Source of the DNA: Lumnitzera littorea
Lineage: Eukaryota > Streptophyta > Magnoliopsida > Myrtales > Combretaceae
Direction of reading: 5' to 3'
DNA: 64,000 nt
Assembly (NCBI GenBank): GCA_024138015.1
Contig: JAMXBB010000003.1
Coordinates: 17,799,498-17,863,497 of the forward strand
Shown: positions 46,993-59,424 of the stretch, piece by piece
How the letters are laid out: each line of letters starts with the position of its first letter
Numbering within the stretch: position 1 is the stretch's first letter
The notes under the pieces: generated by a model
Seen by the model: only the letters and a program-made list of their open reading frames with translations
What the model was told of the DNA's origin: nothing
The model's database searches: none
Made by a program: the position numbers and the translations under genes

Positions 46993-48477
46993 ACTACTAT
47001 ACATGATATATATATATATATATATCAACACTTCATTGATAGTTACACACCATATATACATAATATATGTGTATATTGCCAAATGTTACGTTTCTCCATT
47101 TTAGAATTTTTAGCAATCAAAAACATTATAGTAATCATATCAAAGTGAACTACATAGCTATATGCAAAATTGGAGAAGTCTTTGATATCAAATGTTACTT
47201 TCTATGAATTTGCAAAGAAGTTCAGGGGACTAGGTGTTGACTTGTCACCTATGTTTGTTAGAATGGGATTCACATGTCAACCAAGGAGTTGCTATTGTAA
47301 GCTATGAGCTTTTGAAGTTTGATGTTGAGAGGGATTATTTTGATAGGGAGTAGTGGTTCATTAAAGGCCAGTAAAGTAATGCACCACATTTTTTACTTGC
47401 AAGTTTTATACTTTACCAAAAGGAATAAATGAGATCAATTCTAGAAAAGTTTATTCTAAGGTTATTTTGTATATAGAATTGTGTAGTAATTTTGATTTTA
47501 GTGAAATTATGAGTAGATACATGAGTTTCTTAAGAAAATGCTTTATTTTAGCAAATTTTGTATTAGTTTTTCAAAATAGTCAATGATGTTATTTTGAGCT
47601 AATTCCTAAATTAGAGATTCCTCATATGTTATATTTGATTCACACTAGAAGAGTTTTTGATAATTTGAGTGTTTATTATTTATTAAATTTATTTTGCTAA
47701 ATTTGCCCCATTTTGGAATCTTGTGAAATAAAAGATTTTTGTAAAATATTTTAACAAATCTAACAAATCTTAAATTCTTAGAAATTATGTTTCAAGAGTA
47801 TTTAACTTTGATTTCTTGGATTAGTTTAGTCATTTGTATAGTTTATGGTCATTTTTAATGAAATTAAGGCTAGAATAGGAATTCTGAAAAGTATCAGAAA
47901 TGAGTAAGTTCATTATTTTAAATGATTATATCTAAAATAATGAGTTAAAGTGATTTTTCTATGGAATTAGATTTTAAATGGTCAAAAACTTAGTGTTATG
48001 TGAAGTTTTATTAAGATTTCACATTAGTAGGCTAACATGAAAGGCAACTTAGAGGATGATTTAGTAAGTTCTTAGACAAAAACCTTAACTAGAACTACTT
48101 TAGGGGACTAGTAAGGTTTTGGAACAAATATTTTACACCTAAAGAAGAGCTTAGAAGATAAGTTAGATGGTATTTCGGTTAAGAACTATATGCTTAACCT
48201 AACTTAAAGGATAAATTAGAGGATAAAGGATAAGAACTCCTCTAAGGAATGACCTTAGTTCTTAAACCTGTAAGTATGAGTAACTTACCAAATAAGGAAT
48301 AGCAAACTTAATCCTATGAATAATTTAATTAATGAATTAAAAATTAGATCTATTATATAGTCATGGTAACATACAATTTAACTAAAACAAAGGGACATGC
48401 TTAGTCAATTTATCTTGTTGAATAGGTGAAGATAACTACATTAAATATTAGAATAGGCAATGGCCTAGGTAGATAAT
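46993..48477. other. Decayed repeat DNA, no gene recognised
   Basis: A TA microsatellite lies at about 47008-47025. The rest is AT-rich with no open frame of note. Confidence 0.3.
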
Positions 48478-48835
48478 TGTAACGACTCAACCAAACCTTC
48501 TTCCATTGAGGTATTGTTCGCTTTGGTATAGAACGACATATGGTTTTATCCCTTAATGTAGCGGTTTCTCAAGAGGTCACTCATTTTAGGATTGACCCAG
48601 CTTGAGCATGCTTAACTTCGGAGTTTTAACGTACTCTAAGCCGTTACATCAAAAGGTGTCTTGATAATTAGAGTTTCTTCTACTAACATGTAAGGGGCAT
48701 TACAATCCACTCCCACTTATAAAACTAACATTCTTGTTAGTTTTGTTACACAAGTTTAGGATCATCACTAGGTAGGAACTTTACTCTTCCAACTAGTAGA
48801 CTGCTCTAATATCACCTAAAAGATATCACATCCTG
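48478..48835 (-). mobile_element. Cassandra-type TRIM element, 3' LTR plus internal domain
   Basis: On the minus strand, the LTR is 48704-48478 (227 bp), starting TGTAATGCCCC and ending GTCGTTACA. Just before it is a purine-rich AGTGGGAGTGGAT (48705-48717). Further up is a primer-binding site TGATATTAGAGC (48803-48814), close to the tRNA-iMet site. The LTR contains a 5S-rRNA-like segment (listed separately), the hallmark of Cassandra terminal-repeat retrotransposons in miniature. The 5' LTR is missing or replaced above about 48835. Confidence 0.8.
48564..48626 (-). ncRNA. 5S rRNA-like segment in Cassandra LTR
   Basis: The minus strand reads AACTCCGAAGTTAAGCATGC followed, after a diverged linker, by ATGAGTGACCTCTTGAGAA. 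These correspond to the 5S rRNA box A region (AACTCCGAAGTTAAGCGTGC) and box C region (ATGGGTGACCTCCTGGGAA), the internal RNA polymerase III promoter. The first 16 bases and most of the second block are kept. It is not a full 5S gene: the 5' third and the 3' end are absent. Confidence 0.8.
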
Positions 48836-50301
48836 ACTTAGCATGGAATGTACTATCTCATAGGAATACCTATTAAAAACTTAACTCAACCTACTCATTC
48901 ATCAAAAGATAACTTTACTTATGTAATAAGGGGGGTGCTACAATCGAGTTTAACTAGATATTTGGTTACAACTTATATGTACAACCTAATACTTACATCA
49001 AAACATGAACCATTATTTTTTTTTCTTCAAAATAGTAAGGCTTTTGACTTAGTACAGGTTTCATCCAAAAGTTATTGACTTTGAGTAACACTCTTATAAT
49101 ACATGCCCTCTGGTGTTGGGCCCTTCAAGATCCTACTAACCTATAAGGTAATAGATAATTATGAGATTAAGGAGTTAAATAACAATAAAGTATATGAAGT
49201 ACAATGGTAAGCATTATAAGAGCATACCTTTCATGTATCCTTTGGTGTATATCCCTTCTCGCATGTGAAAAGCATGGAGAGTATGAAAAATCTAAGACTT
49301 TTATGACTCTTTTATCAAGACTCATGTTTGTTACAACTCTTGTGTCTTTCATAACAAAATTTCTTGTCCTTATGAGTCCTATCATGTCAATTGTCAGCTA
49401 GAAAAGTGTCTACTATCTTTATGAGTCTTGTTCGTCAAGAGTTATGTCAATTTATGTCAAGTCCAATTGAGTACACTTGGTTTGAGTCATTCTTTATCTC
49501 CTTGGTGTATAAGTTGGAAGAAAGTTTATACTTGTCAAACTTATTCTTGTTGATATATGTGTTAACTATATGAAGTGCCCAAGATCTTAACTGTGACCAT
49601 TAAGCGATAATTGTGGTGTAAAACCTACAAATGTGAAGAAATTGAATTTGTTATATTCACTTTAAGTGAAAATTGAGACTTAGACAATGCATAAGTGATA
49701 GGGATGAGGTGAAAAGACATGTTGGCCAGCTATAGGATGGATAAGGAAATAATGGAAGCAATAACTATGAGTTCTATAGCACTAATTGATACAAGAGTTT
49801 AAACTAACTAAAGGAATGAAATAAGGATTGAGTGGAAATACAAATTTGGATTGTGATAAAGGAATGGTATAAGAACATGCTAGTTTGATATGAACAATGG
49901 TAAGGGGTAAAATTATAAATAGTAATATGATGGTTGTGGTATTTAGATAAGAACCTAATGAAGTTATAGTAATGGCCTAGTTGCTATGGAAAGATGACTA
50001 GAACAAAAAGGGGGAGTGAAATAGGATTGATTGTATTAAGCATATATAGTAAAAGTTAGAAACACAATATGAAGAAAGTAATAAGACATGTAAGTCATAA
50101 TGGGAAATTCACGAGTTGATAAATTTGAAGTCAAGATATTAGAGTTGGTATTGAAGGATTTCACCATTTAACAATAGTTGATAATTGTGATCTGATGTGG
50201 AAATTAGAGTTACGTAGAGGAAGTATAGTATTAGGTCACGAACACGAATGTCTTGGATTGTGAAAGTTTTTAGGATGAAACTTTTTATAACAAAGGTAAG
50301 A
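48836..50301. other. Intergenic DNA, no gene recognised
   Basis: The stretch 49150-49600 is somewhat TC-rich with repeated CTTTTATGAGTC/CTTATGAGTC words. Open stretches here are short and lack protein-like content. Confidence 0.3.
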
Positions 50302-53300
50302 TGTAATACCTTAAGGTTTTGAGCTAATATGACAATCCTAGGTTTTGAGCTTCTAAATTTAGGGCGTTAGGTAACATTATCCATTTGTCCAAATGGATAA
50401 GGTCAATAATTATAAAAAACGTAACATTCGAGCTTTAAGATATAGCGAAATATTAAAGATAAGTTATTTAACTTATTAAAAATAATAAATGAAGTTGAAT
50501 TATATATAATATACATGAATTTACATAGAATATACATAGATAATAATGAATTATAAAATAAGGTAAATTAGTATAAGATAGTAGAAAATTAATTAAAATT
50601 GCTTGGTGAGTCACCAAATGATGTGGCATCTTGAAAATCGCTTGAAGTAATGAGTCAACACCAAAATAACAAGGAAATGAGGCCTAGTCAACATGTAGGA
50701 AAATAGGGAAATAACATGTGTCAATCTATTTTTTGACATGCAAAAATTTTAAAACTTATAAATAGGATCCCAAACCTCATTTGTAATATTTTAGGAACCT
50801 AGAAATATAAGAACATAAGTTTATAAAATTAGAAAAAATTTTTATTAAAACTAGAACAAAAAATAGAGACGAATTTGGTCTAGGGTGGTTTAATAGGTTA
50901 TCAACAACCTGATGTGAAGTGGCTTGGTGGTTTGAAGGTTGGCCATAAGGGAGGTATTTTTGATCAAGAACGGTGGCTAGAGGTAGTTTGTTTAGGGGAA
51001 CTCATTTTCTATTGGTAAGCTTCTTCTATTTTCTAAAAATATCAAATTTACTTAAAAAAATTTGGAAAAATATTTCCTATGGTTATTTTAGGTGTAAATT
51101 AATGTGTTTATTTTAATTAAAATTAGTAGAAATATAGGAAGCTTAAGAAATTGCCTTATTTGTGCAAAAATTGAATTAAATTTTAGAAATATTAGATGAT
51201 GTTGTTTAAAGCTCAATTTTTGTATATAATATACTTAATATATATATATATCTATTTAATTATGGTAATAGGAATTTTTGAAAAATAACTTGTTTACTAT
51301 TTTTTATAATTATTTTGGATAAAATTGTCAATTTTACCAAATTCTTGCAAGAATTGGTTTTTGAGTAAATTAATGAGCGAGCCCTATATGTTTTGACATC
51401 TAGAAGTTTATGAGGATAATTGAGACACTTATTTTTTTTATCACACACTTAAATTTATTTATTTTTCCTAATTTTCCATAATTTCAAGCTAAAACTGCTA
51501 CTTTGGTAAAAATAAATAATAGCTAGTTTAGTGTAATTGATGGTCAATAATTAAACTAAATATTTTTGTGAGTCTATAAGATTTTTTTTTTTTTTTGCAT
51601 TAATCAATCTCAAATACTATTATTACATATTTTCCTAAGATAAGCTTATATATTGACTTAACATGTAAAATGGTAAATAGTACTATTATGATAATTGATA
51701 AAATAATGTACGATTAATATTTTAGGTATAAAATATATATTTTTTAAGTTTGGAAAGTATGAATTTTAAGATTTTTAATTTAGGATTAAAGTTTATTTAG
51801 GTCAATTGCAAAGTTATGGTAATGTATGATCAAATTAATAGCAAGAAAGGGGTATGTTCAAGCTTGTAACCATGTAGATCAGTCTTGTTTCTTAAGATAT
51901 ATTAATAATACTCAGAACAACGATTGTGATGATATAAAGTTTATTGAAATTGAATAAGAAATTAGTAAGATATGGTTGAATAAAGTTTAAAAATGCGATA
52001 ATGATAGCTTATAAGAGTTTAGCCTCGACCTATAGTTGACTTAGAGACTATGTTTATATTTTCCTAGGTGTGATAAGTAAAGAAGGGCTACATCATGAAT
52101 TTTAGGATTTTGCACTACTAGTACGCTTAGGTAAGTAGATCTAACTCATGCTTGGAGTAGATTTATTATTACTCATAACATTGTGTGTTGTTTGATGTTA
52201 TGTTGATTAAATATGCCTATATCTTGGTTGAGTTGATATGCTGTTATAGTGGATGCTGATGTAGTGATTTTAAATGATGGTAACTATGTTATAATTAAAC
52301 TGTTATGCTGCTATGTTGAATGTTGATGTGATGTTTTTGAATGATTGTACTAACTTGGAGGTTTGAGTTATTGTTAACTCAATCTTCTAAGTGTTCACCT
52401 ACATGAACCTTAAGTAAGAGATTATATTTCAATTAGGGAGAGACCGAAAACTAAACTCAGATAACTAAGTTGAATGAAACTTAAAGACTAGTTGTACTGA
52501 ATGATATACTTAAGTTGTCATTATGTATTAGGACATGGCATGGCACAAAAGAGACCTATAAGTTAGAATTTTCAAAATAAGTCTTGCAAGTGATAAAAAA
52601 AAAAAAACCATAACTTTATGAACTTAATTTTGGAAGCATATAGATTCTCATTATTTAAGCAACCTGACCACTTTTGTAGTCTGATTTGGTAGATTACTCT
52701 AATAAAAATAGAGTTGAGGGTTCTATTACTAGACAACTCCTTGTTGTGTCTAAGTTCTTGGATATTGTATCCAAATGCCCGGGCATGTCGACTAATTGAA
52801 TGAGTATATTAGAAGAGTATAGGATATTGGTATCGATGCATGTTACGCATATGAGCATAGCAAGTTGCATTACTAGCAATAAATGCTTGATTTGGCTAAT
52901 GTAAGTTTCAAGTTGAACTCATTGGTTATGATTGAAATGTTTGAATTGTAATATTGTCTATATTGCCTATATTGCATTGTTTATTATCTACTTTTGCTCA
53001 ACTTCAGTAACTGAGGGGCTAAAATGTTTTATTTTCAGGTTAACAACATTTTGAAGGGCCAACATAAATGGAGGATGTATTCTGAGAGCGTTAGTCGGAG
53101 TCAGTGACCTTTAGATGGAACTTGTACTAAGTTAGAAGTCTTACTATTTTGAAGATGGCAAAAAAAGCAGTTTATGTTTTGATATGAATATTAAGCCGTA
53201 CATATAAGTTATATCCAAACATCCATTTGAACTCCATCATAGTACCTCCATTATCGCATAAATAAATTTTTCTTTTGATAAATGAGCAGATTGAGTCAAT

Positions 53301-53350
53301 CTTTTAATAGGTATTTTTGTGTGATGGTAGATACTGTGTTAAGTTGAGAT
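50302..53350 (+). mobile_element. Probable old long LTR, plus strand
   Basis: Starts TGTAATACCTTAAGGTTTTG, like the TGTAAxACC starts of long plant Ty3/gypsy LTRs. It has a TATA box (TATAAATAGG, 50757-50766) and ends with a GTTAGTCGGAGTCAGTGACC region (about 53090) like the 3' part of such LTRs. No coding domain or partner LTR was identified, so this is family resemblance only. Confidence 0.35.
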
Positions 53351-53399
53351 GTAACATTCTTTAGGTGGTATTAAATCATTAATTAGGACCTATGACTTT

Positions 53400-54560
53400 T
53401 AAGCACATGTGAGTTATGTGGGGTAGTTAGGTAATAAAGAGACAGTTTAGTAAAACAACTATAGTAGTTATGATAGGGATCATGGACTAATCATGTACTC
53501 TTGAGCTCATTAGCTTGCTCAAGTAGCCCATCGAGCTATTCGAGGTGAATTGAGATCCGGGGAGTAGTGCGTACCTTAATCTAACCTATCGAGTTACTTC
53601 GCTCTTCACATCATTTAGGAAGTTGTTGAGGTAATCAGTTGACATTCCAAGCCGACCCCTGTGCCATACACTAGTCTAAGCATTGAATCAAGATATAGTT
53701 GACCTCACTAGTATCGAAGCTGAGCTAACAATTGTCAAGAGCCAATCACCTGAGGTCGACTAGAAAATGAGTCGCCCTTAAACCAACCCTTATCTAGTCT
53801 CAACTGTTCGAGCTGTCGAACTGCCAAAGCTAACTTGACTTGATTAGGACCTTGCCCCTGTTCGGCCGCCAGTGTCATTAGGACCATAGAATGAGCAAAC
53901 TACGTGTGCGCTATCCTTTTTTTATTTTTTTTCTAACATCAGCACTATCCCTTCTACCAATAGATATTCTTTTTACATCATTATATTGATACCTTTGTAA
54001 ACTATTCTCCTTTTCCTTAACAAGTAGGAATCCTTTTTTGTAATTCAATGTAACCTAAGATTTACTTTCATTGGGTACTATAAATACTTATATAATATAA
54101 TGGCCACAAGAAAGAGAGAATATATTGAAATTTCTAGACATACTCTCTTGAGCTAAGTGTTTTGTTATTTACTCTCGAGCTACTTTTATCTAACTCATTA
54201 AGCGTTAACTAATGGTGAGTGACCTCCAGCCATACTTATGCGTCATATCAAGTACGACTTGAGCTCATATAAGGCGTTGGTGTGTCAAATCCATCATTGG
54301 TGCATAAGGGTTAACTTTTGACTATCATTTATCTTTCAGACTATCTTATGATTTGGATCCACCCCACTGGTTCTTGTGATATTGGATGTTGTGTGTTCAT
54401 CTATGCTAGATTGTATCCAATAGAATTTTATGTGATGTTTATTTAGAAAGATGATTCATAGGGGATGTAGAAGATCACCAATGAATTAGGTACTTGAGGA
54501 GTAGGTTACGTTAATTTTGTAACAAGTATTCTTTTATGATGGTACATCCCGTGCTAAGCT
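53400..54560 (+). mobile_element. Probable LTR remnant with TATA box
   Basis: A TATA box at 54079-54086 (TACTATAAATACTTA) is followed by AAAGAGAGAATATATTG and, 120 bases on, CTAACTCATTAAGCGTTAAC, a layout seen in LTRs of Tat/Athila-type plant elements. No coding region was found. The last 85 bases, running into 54587, resemble 53265-53370. Confidence 0.3.
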
Positions 54561-54613
54561 AATATGTAACATCCTTTAGGTGGTGTGGAATACCACATGG
54601 TTTTATCCCCTAG

Positions 54614-54685
54614 TATAGCAGCTTCTCAAGAGGTCACCCATTCTAGAATTGACCCAGCTCGAGCATGCTTAATTTAGGAGTTCCA
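54614..54685 (-). ncRNA. 5S rRNA-like segment in Cassandra 3' LTR
   Basis: The minus strand reads GGAACTCCTAAATTAAGCAT then ATGGGTGACCTCTTGAGAAG. The box C block is better kept here than in the 48.5-kb copy; the box A block has changes (CTAAATTAAGC for CGAAGTTAAGC). Confidence 0.75.
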
Positions 54686-54954
54686 ATGTACTTTGAGCCA
54701 TTGCACCAAAAGAAGGCTCGATGATTTAGAATTCTGCCACCTAGGTCTTAAGTGGTACTATAATCCCTCGTAGAGTTGATGTTCTAGTCAGTTTCGTTAT
54801 GCAGGTCCATAACCACTACTAGGTAGGGACTTTGCCCTTTCGGCTAGTGGACTGCTTTGATATCACCTATAACAACGTGACCAAAACTCCTTCCTTTGAA
54901 GTATTGACCATTTTGGTGTAGAACGTCGTACGGTTTTATCCTTTGGTGCAATAG

Positions 54955-55025
54955 CTTCCCAAGAGATTACCCATTTTAGGATTGACTCGGCTTGAGTATG
55001 CTTAACTTTAGAGTTTCGACGTACT
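54955..55025 (-). ncRNA. 5S rRNA-like segment in Cassandra 5' LTR
   Basis: The minus strand reads AAACTCTAAAGTTAAGCATA then ATGGGTAATCTCTTGGGAAG. Both blocks are recognisable, with more substitutions than in the other two copies. Confidence 0.7.
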
Positions 55026-55095
55026 CCAAGCCACTACATTAAAAGGTGTTTTGACGATTTAGAGTATAACCACCTAACATGTAGAGAGTATTACA

Positions 55096-56439
55096 ATAAT
55101 ACCCCTACTTGATTGTTCTATGTTATGCGGTGGTTGAAAAAACATAAGCTACTCGAGTACTTATTGTGTGCAATCATGAAATTCACTTAAGTGAATCTCA
55201 TAGCTTTAGGTTATTTGTATGATGGATCAATGCCTTCAACAAAGAGTTGTTACCTTGATTATTAGCACTTGTCATTTGTAATTATGACAATGAAGTGTTG
55301 CCTAGGATGATGATGATGACGAATGTACATCATATTATCTATAATGAATTGATATTTAATTGAAATGTGGCTAGTTTCCATTTGGCTATTGAGAATATTT
55401 ATTCTACTAGGAATGTAATGGCTATTCTTGATGGTAAATTCTCATGACTTGGCAAATCTTATAAAAGGTTCACTTTGTGATACTTGTTTTGTGCCATATT
55501 CATTATTGAAGTTTCTAATTACTAGGCTTATGACTAGGCTGGGTTTGTCCTATTCATGATTCACTTGAATATGCTCCTTGACACATTCATGGCAAGAAAA
55601 GGACCTAGGGGTTAGGCTTTTTAAAATAGAGATGTGGCTAGGCTAGGTTTCGAGCATGTAAAATGATACCATGTATGGAAATGCAAGTGCATCTATCTAA
55701 TCTTTAATATATTGTAACTAATAGGGATGTCGTCTCTTGAAGACTGTAAGTATTATTAGTTACTTTTACCCTATTATCTACCTAGCAAATTTTAATGAAC
55801 TAAAATCAAATTAAATCCACTAAAAGAATTAAATAAAACCAAAACTAAAATCAAGATTGTAATTAAATTTAAAAAGCCAAGAAAACAAAAATAAAATTCA
55901 AAAATGCGAAATATGTACCTAAATATTGCTTCTCTTAGAATTAATCATGCAACTTTAATATAGTTCATCCAATTCCATAGTTAATTATATTGATTAGGAG
56001 AATTCTCTAATAAAGTTAATAATATTCTCAATTCTATTAACTCTAATATTAAAATACCTATCAAAATCTCTTCCCAAATAGCGTATTCAAGATCACATTA
56101 AAGAATAACAAATTCGCTTTAGGAAATAAATTAAGTTTCAAAAGAATCATGGCATCTTAGATTTATGTCTACATTGATTTTTATTCAATTTTGCCTAGAT
56201 CTTATTATACATTAGATCTCTCAATCATCATGCATAATATCAAATAAAAAAATTAACACTCTAAAAATATCAATTCAACTTAATAAAGCATACATAATTG
56301 AACTAAGAAATTAAATATTTCATTAAATAAAAAAGAATAAAGCGATTGTCACAAGATAATTCTTAGTTCCACAAGTTTAGATGTTAAAAACTGAAGCTCT
56401 AATCATAGTAAATAGGGTTGCTAATGAGTCGAGTTGAGT
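55096..56439. other. AT-rich intergenic DNA, no gene recognised
   Basis: Contains a short ATG/GAT trinucleotide stretch near 55300-55316 and A-rich sequence at 55800-56350 with no open frame. Probably decayed retrotransposon DNA, but nothing diagnostic was seen. Confidence 0.3.
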
Positions 56440-57030
56440 ATTCGCAAGCTTATGCTTGGCTAATTTAAAATTATTGAGCTTAAGCTTGAGCTTGAGCTTG
56501 AGCTTGAGCTTGATGAGCTTTTTATTGAGCTTGCAATTGAGACTTAAGCTCGGCTAAATGAGCCAAGATAAAGGACTTTATTTAGAGCTTAAGCTTAATT
56601 TGTTTATTAATTGAGCTCGAGCTGAGCCGAGCTTAAAGTAAGCAATCTTAAGCTTACTCATGAGCTTAAGCATACAAAATGCAAAAATAGATAAATAATA
56701 GTTTAGCATATAGCGAATAAGGATTAGATTATACATTATATATTATCCTATAATATGTTATATATTTATATATATTACATAGATATTGGCTTTTGGATTT
56801 TAATAATATATAGTAAATGTAATATTTGTAATACATATAAAACTTGTGAGCTTACTTACGAACTTAAATGAGCTGAATTGTGTGCTTAAACTTAGAGCTT
56901 AAGCTCAGCTCATTTAGAAAAACAAGCTTCATCTTAAGCTTAAGCTTGGGTCATTTATGAATCAAGCTCAAGCTGAGTGAGCTTCGAATGAGCTAAGCTC
57001 GAGTAGCTCATGAATAACTCGGCTCATTTG
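56440..57030. repeat. AGCTT-rich dispersed repeat, copy 2
   Basis: Includes an uninterrupted (GAGCTT)n run of about five units near 56480-56512 and many GAGCTTAAGC and GAGCCGAGC-like words. Ends are in inverted relation: GAGTTGAGTATTCGCAAGC at the left against CTCATGAATAACTCGGCTC at the right. Confidence 0.6.
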
Positions 57031-58800
57031 TAGCTTTAATAGTAAACATGAAATCTCTCAACAAAATAAAAGAATTCATCATCTTTAAACCTTTTCTAAA
57101 ACAATCTTGATCTCTTAATCTTAAAGTTTAAAAAGTTGTTCTCTTATGTCTTTTCAAGCCCTTGAGTAACCTAAAAATTGTGTGTCTAAAATGTGTGTTC
57201 AAATCCCATTATACCTTTTTATATCAGGCAGCAGGAATCCTAGTATGCTAACACAACCCCTAAATACATATGTGCTTCAGGTTGTGTCTACCATATCTTT
57301 CAAAGTCCCCTGGATTTTATTTTGAAATATGGAGGTTCAATTACAACATGAACTAGACATGATTGTGTCTATAGCCCTTGTTTAAGTTCCTCTTTAACTC
57401 TAAAAGTTACTTTACCTTTTGATAAGGTTGTGTTCTTATCTAATGTATCTTTTGGCCAAAAAAAATAAAAAAAATCTTCAAATTCTCTACATGAGCTTAA
57501 GCTTTAATGCGATCATGTCTAGTGACTATGTTTGACTCTCAAAGCTCATAATTTTTTCAAATCAACTCCAGATAGTGTAAGTCTTGACTCATTTTCTTCC
57601 CTTTCCCCTCAATAACTCATCAAAACACTGAAGCCATAATATTACCCAATTAAGTATTAAATTTTTTACAAACACACAAAAATCATAAGGAAACACCATG
57701 AAGGCTCCATAACATTATACAATTTAAGACCTATTTTAGAACTATATTGCTCAATCAATTTTGACCTTGGATGTAGTTAATTAGGTTGGGTTTGGCTACT
57801 CTTTATTACCTTTAGATGTGTTTTGGCTATTCATTGTAGTCTTAGGCTAAGTTTATTTTAGGAGTCTTAGTGACTCCTTATTGTAATTGGCTAGGTTAGG
57901 ATATTGACACAAATGCATGTCATAAGCATTAGCATTGCATCTTTGTGTTGCATAGTAGAGATATGAATGTGCTTACCTTGTTAGATTATTTAATTAACTT
58001 GGTAGCTATTTTTTGTAATTTTTTTCCTTTTTAGTTTATGCCCATTTGGCTCAAAACCTGAGCTAAGAGGCTAGTTTATTTATTTAACCTTAGGCATCGA
58101 AGATAAAGCAAGCAAGGATGTAGAAGTTGAGCTGGCTAAATGAGAGTGAATAGTTATGGGATTTCTTATGAAGAATTTGTTGCTGTTCTTCAAGAAGATC
58201 ATCATATTACATTGTAGGTTTTTAATGTAAAGATTGTGAATGTAAAAGTGTAATCTTCTAATTGGATTATTAGCTTAGCATTGAAGTGAAATAGTGATAC
58301 TTTGGGTGTGGCCTATGTTTATAATGTTTCCACTATATTATCCGTTCATAATGAAAGGAAGTTTTGAAATTACTATATGTTTATGGAATTGAGTTAATAG
58401 GTTGATTATAGGTCTAACATTATCTTCAGCATAGGTGATGGCATAATGAACTATCTCTTAAATACCATAAGTTGAGAAAAATTCTAAGTAGATGCCTTCA
58501 GATGTGAGGAATTACACAAACTTAGCTAGTCAACTGCTAACATTTGAACTTAACTTAATCTCAATTAAGCTTATTGGCTTGTTGAGTTGAACATTATGAA
58601 GTTAGAGTTTTATTTGGTGATCCAAATAGCTTGAGTCAAGCTTAGCTAGACATTATTAATTTGAGTTTGAGTAAATATTGGGTTGTACCTAAGTTACATG
58701 TGAGTATGTTTGACTTATTTACACTTGCAATCACAAAAATCTTGAAATCAAGTAAAATAAAGTCCCTCAACCAAAAATCTTAACTAGCCATTGTTTTAAA
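57031..58800. other. Intergenic DNA, no gene recognised
   Basis: AT-rich, with a minor AGCTT-type stretch at 58540-58700. No coding or RNA feature is supported. Confidence 0.3.
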
Positions 58801-58804
58801 TAAC

Positions 58805-59235
58805 CACCTTACCATTTTCATTATCATTATTTCTACCACAACCTCATCAAAACCTCTATCATTATCACTATTATCACCACCATATTACAACCATTACCAT
58901 TATCAATACTATTATCATGTCTCCATACTACCATCGCAATGAACATTAACAATCATGGCATTAGCTTGCATCATCACCATGGCATCACCTCTACTAAACT
59001 TCATATACAACCATAACTAGTGTTGATGATATACTACGATCATTACCATCATAATGAATATAAGACTTGCAATCACTACCGTTACCATTGCAACTTTATC
59101 ATCAGCATTATTGTGACCAACATATTATTACTATCACCACAATACTACCTCCATTGTTACCCTTGCCCTTTAGACAATCACCATCTCACTATCACCACTT
59201 CCCTTTCAAATGTATCACATCAACAATGGTAGTAG
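58805..59235. repeat. Degenerate (ATC/ACC)n trinucleotide region
   Basis: Long stretch dominated by CAT, ATC, ACC and TAC triplets (CATTATCACTATTATCACC and similar). The open frame through it, rich in His, Tyr and Ile, is a product of the repeat. Confidence 0.7.
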
Positions 59236-59424
59236 TGCAATAATGATGTCAACAATGAGATAGTGGCAACATGATTAATAATTATGAGTTAATATAAAAG
59301 GTATAATTGTAGGAAAAGTGTCTTTATGCATTCCAAACAACAAATGACAAAAAAAATAAATATTATGTTGCATTTAAATTACCAAGCAAAATGAAAGACT
59401 AATATGATATGTTGTTTACTTTAG

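Larger units (their letters stand above)
54565..55095 (-). mobile_element. Cassandra-type TRIM element, two LTRs
   Basis: On the minus strand: 5' LTR 55095-54868 (starts TGTAATACTC, ends GTTATA), primer-binding site TGATATCAAAGC (54865-54854), about 90 bp of internal sequence, purine-rich CTACGAGGGA (54774-54765), and 3' LTR 54762-54565 ending GTTACA. Both LTRs carry a 5S-like segment. Total about 531 bp with no coding capacity, as in Cassandra. TAATA occurs on both sides (54560-54564 and 55097-55101). The 3' LTR is about 30 bp shorter near its end, and its last 20 bases also occur at 53350-53370, so the lower boundary is uncertain. Confidence 0.8.

Noticed and set aside
48564..48626. Genuine 5S rRNA gene
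   Set aside because: Only the internal promoter part is similar, the 5' and 3' parts are missing, and it lies inside an LTR with primer site and purine tract; there is no tandem array.
59020..59232. His/Tyr-rich open frame
   Set aside because: Translation of an ATC/ACC trinucleotide repeat; no start context or homology.
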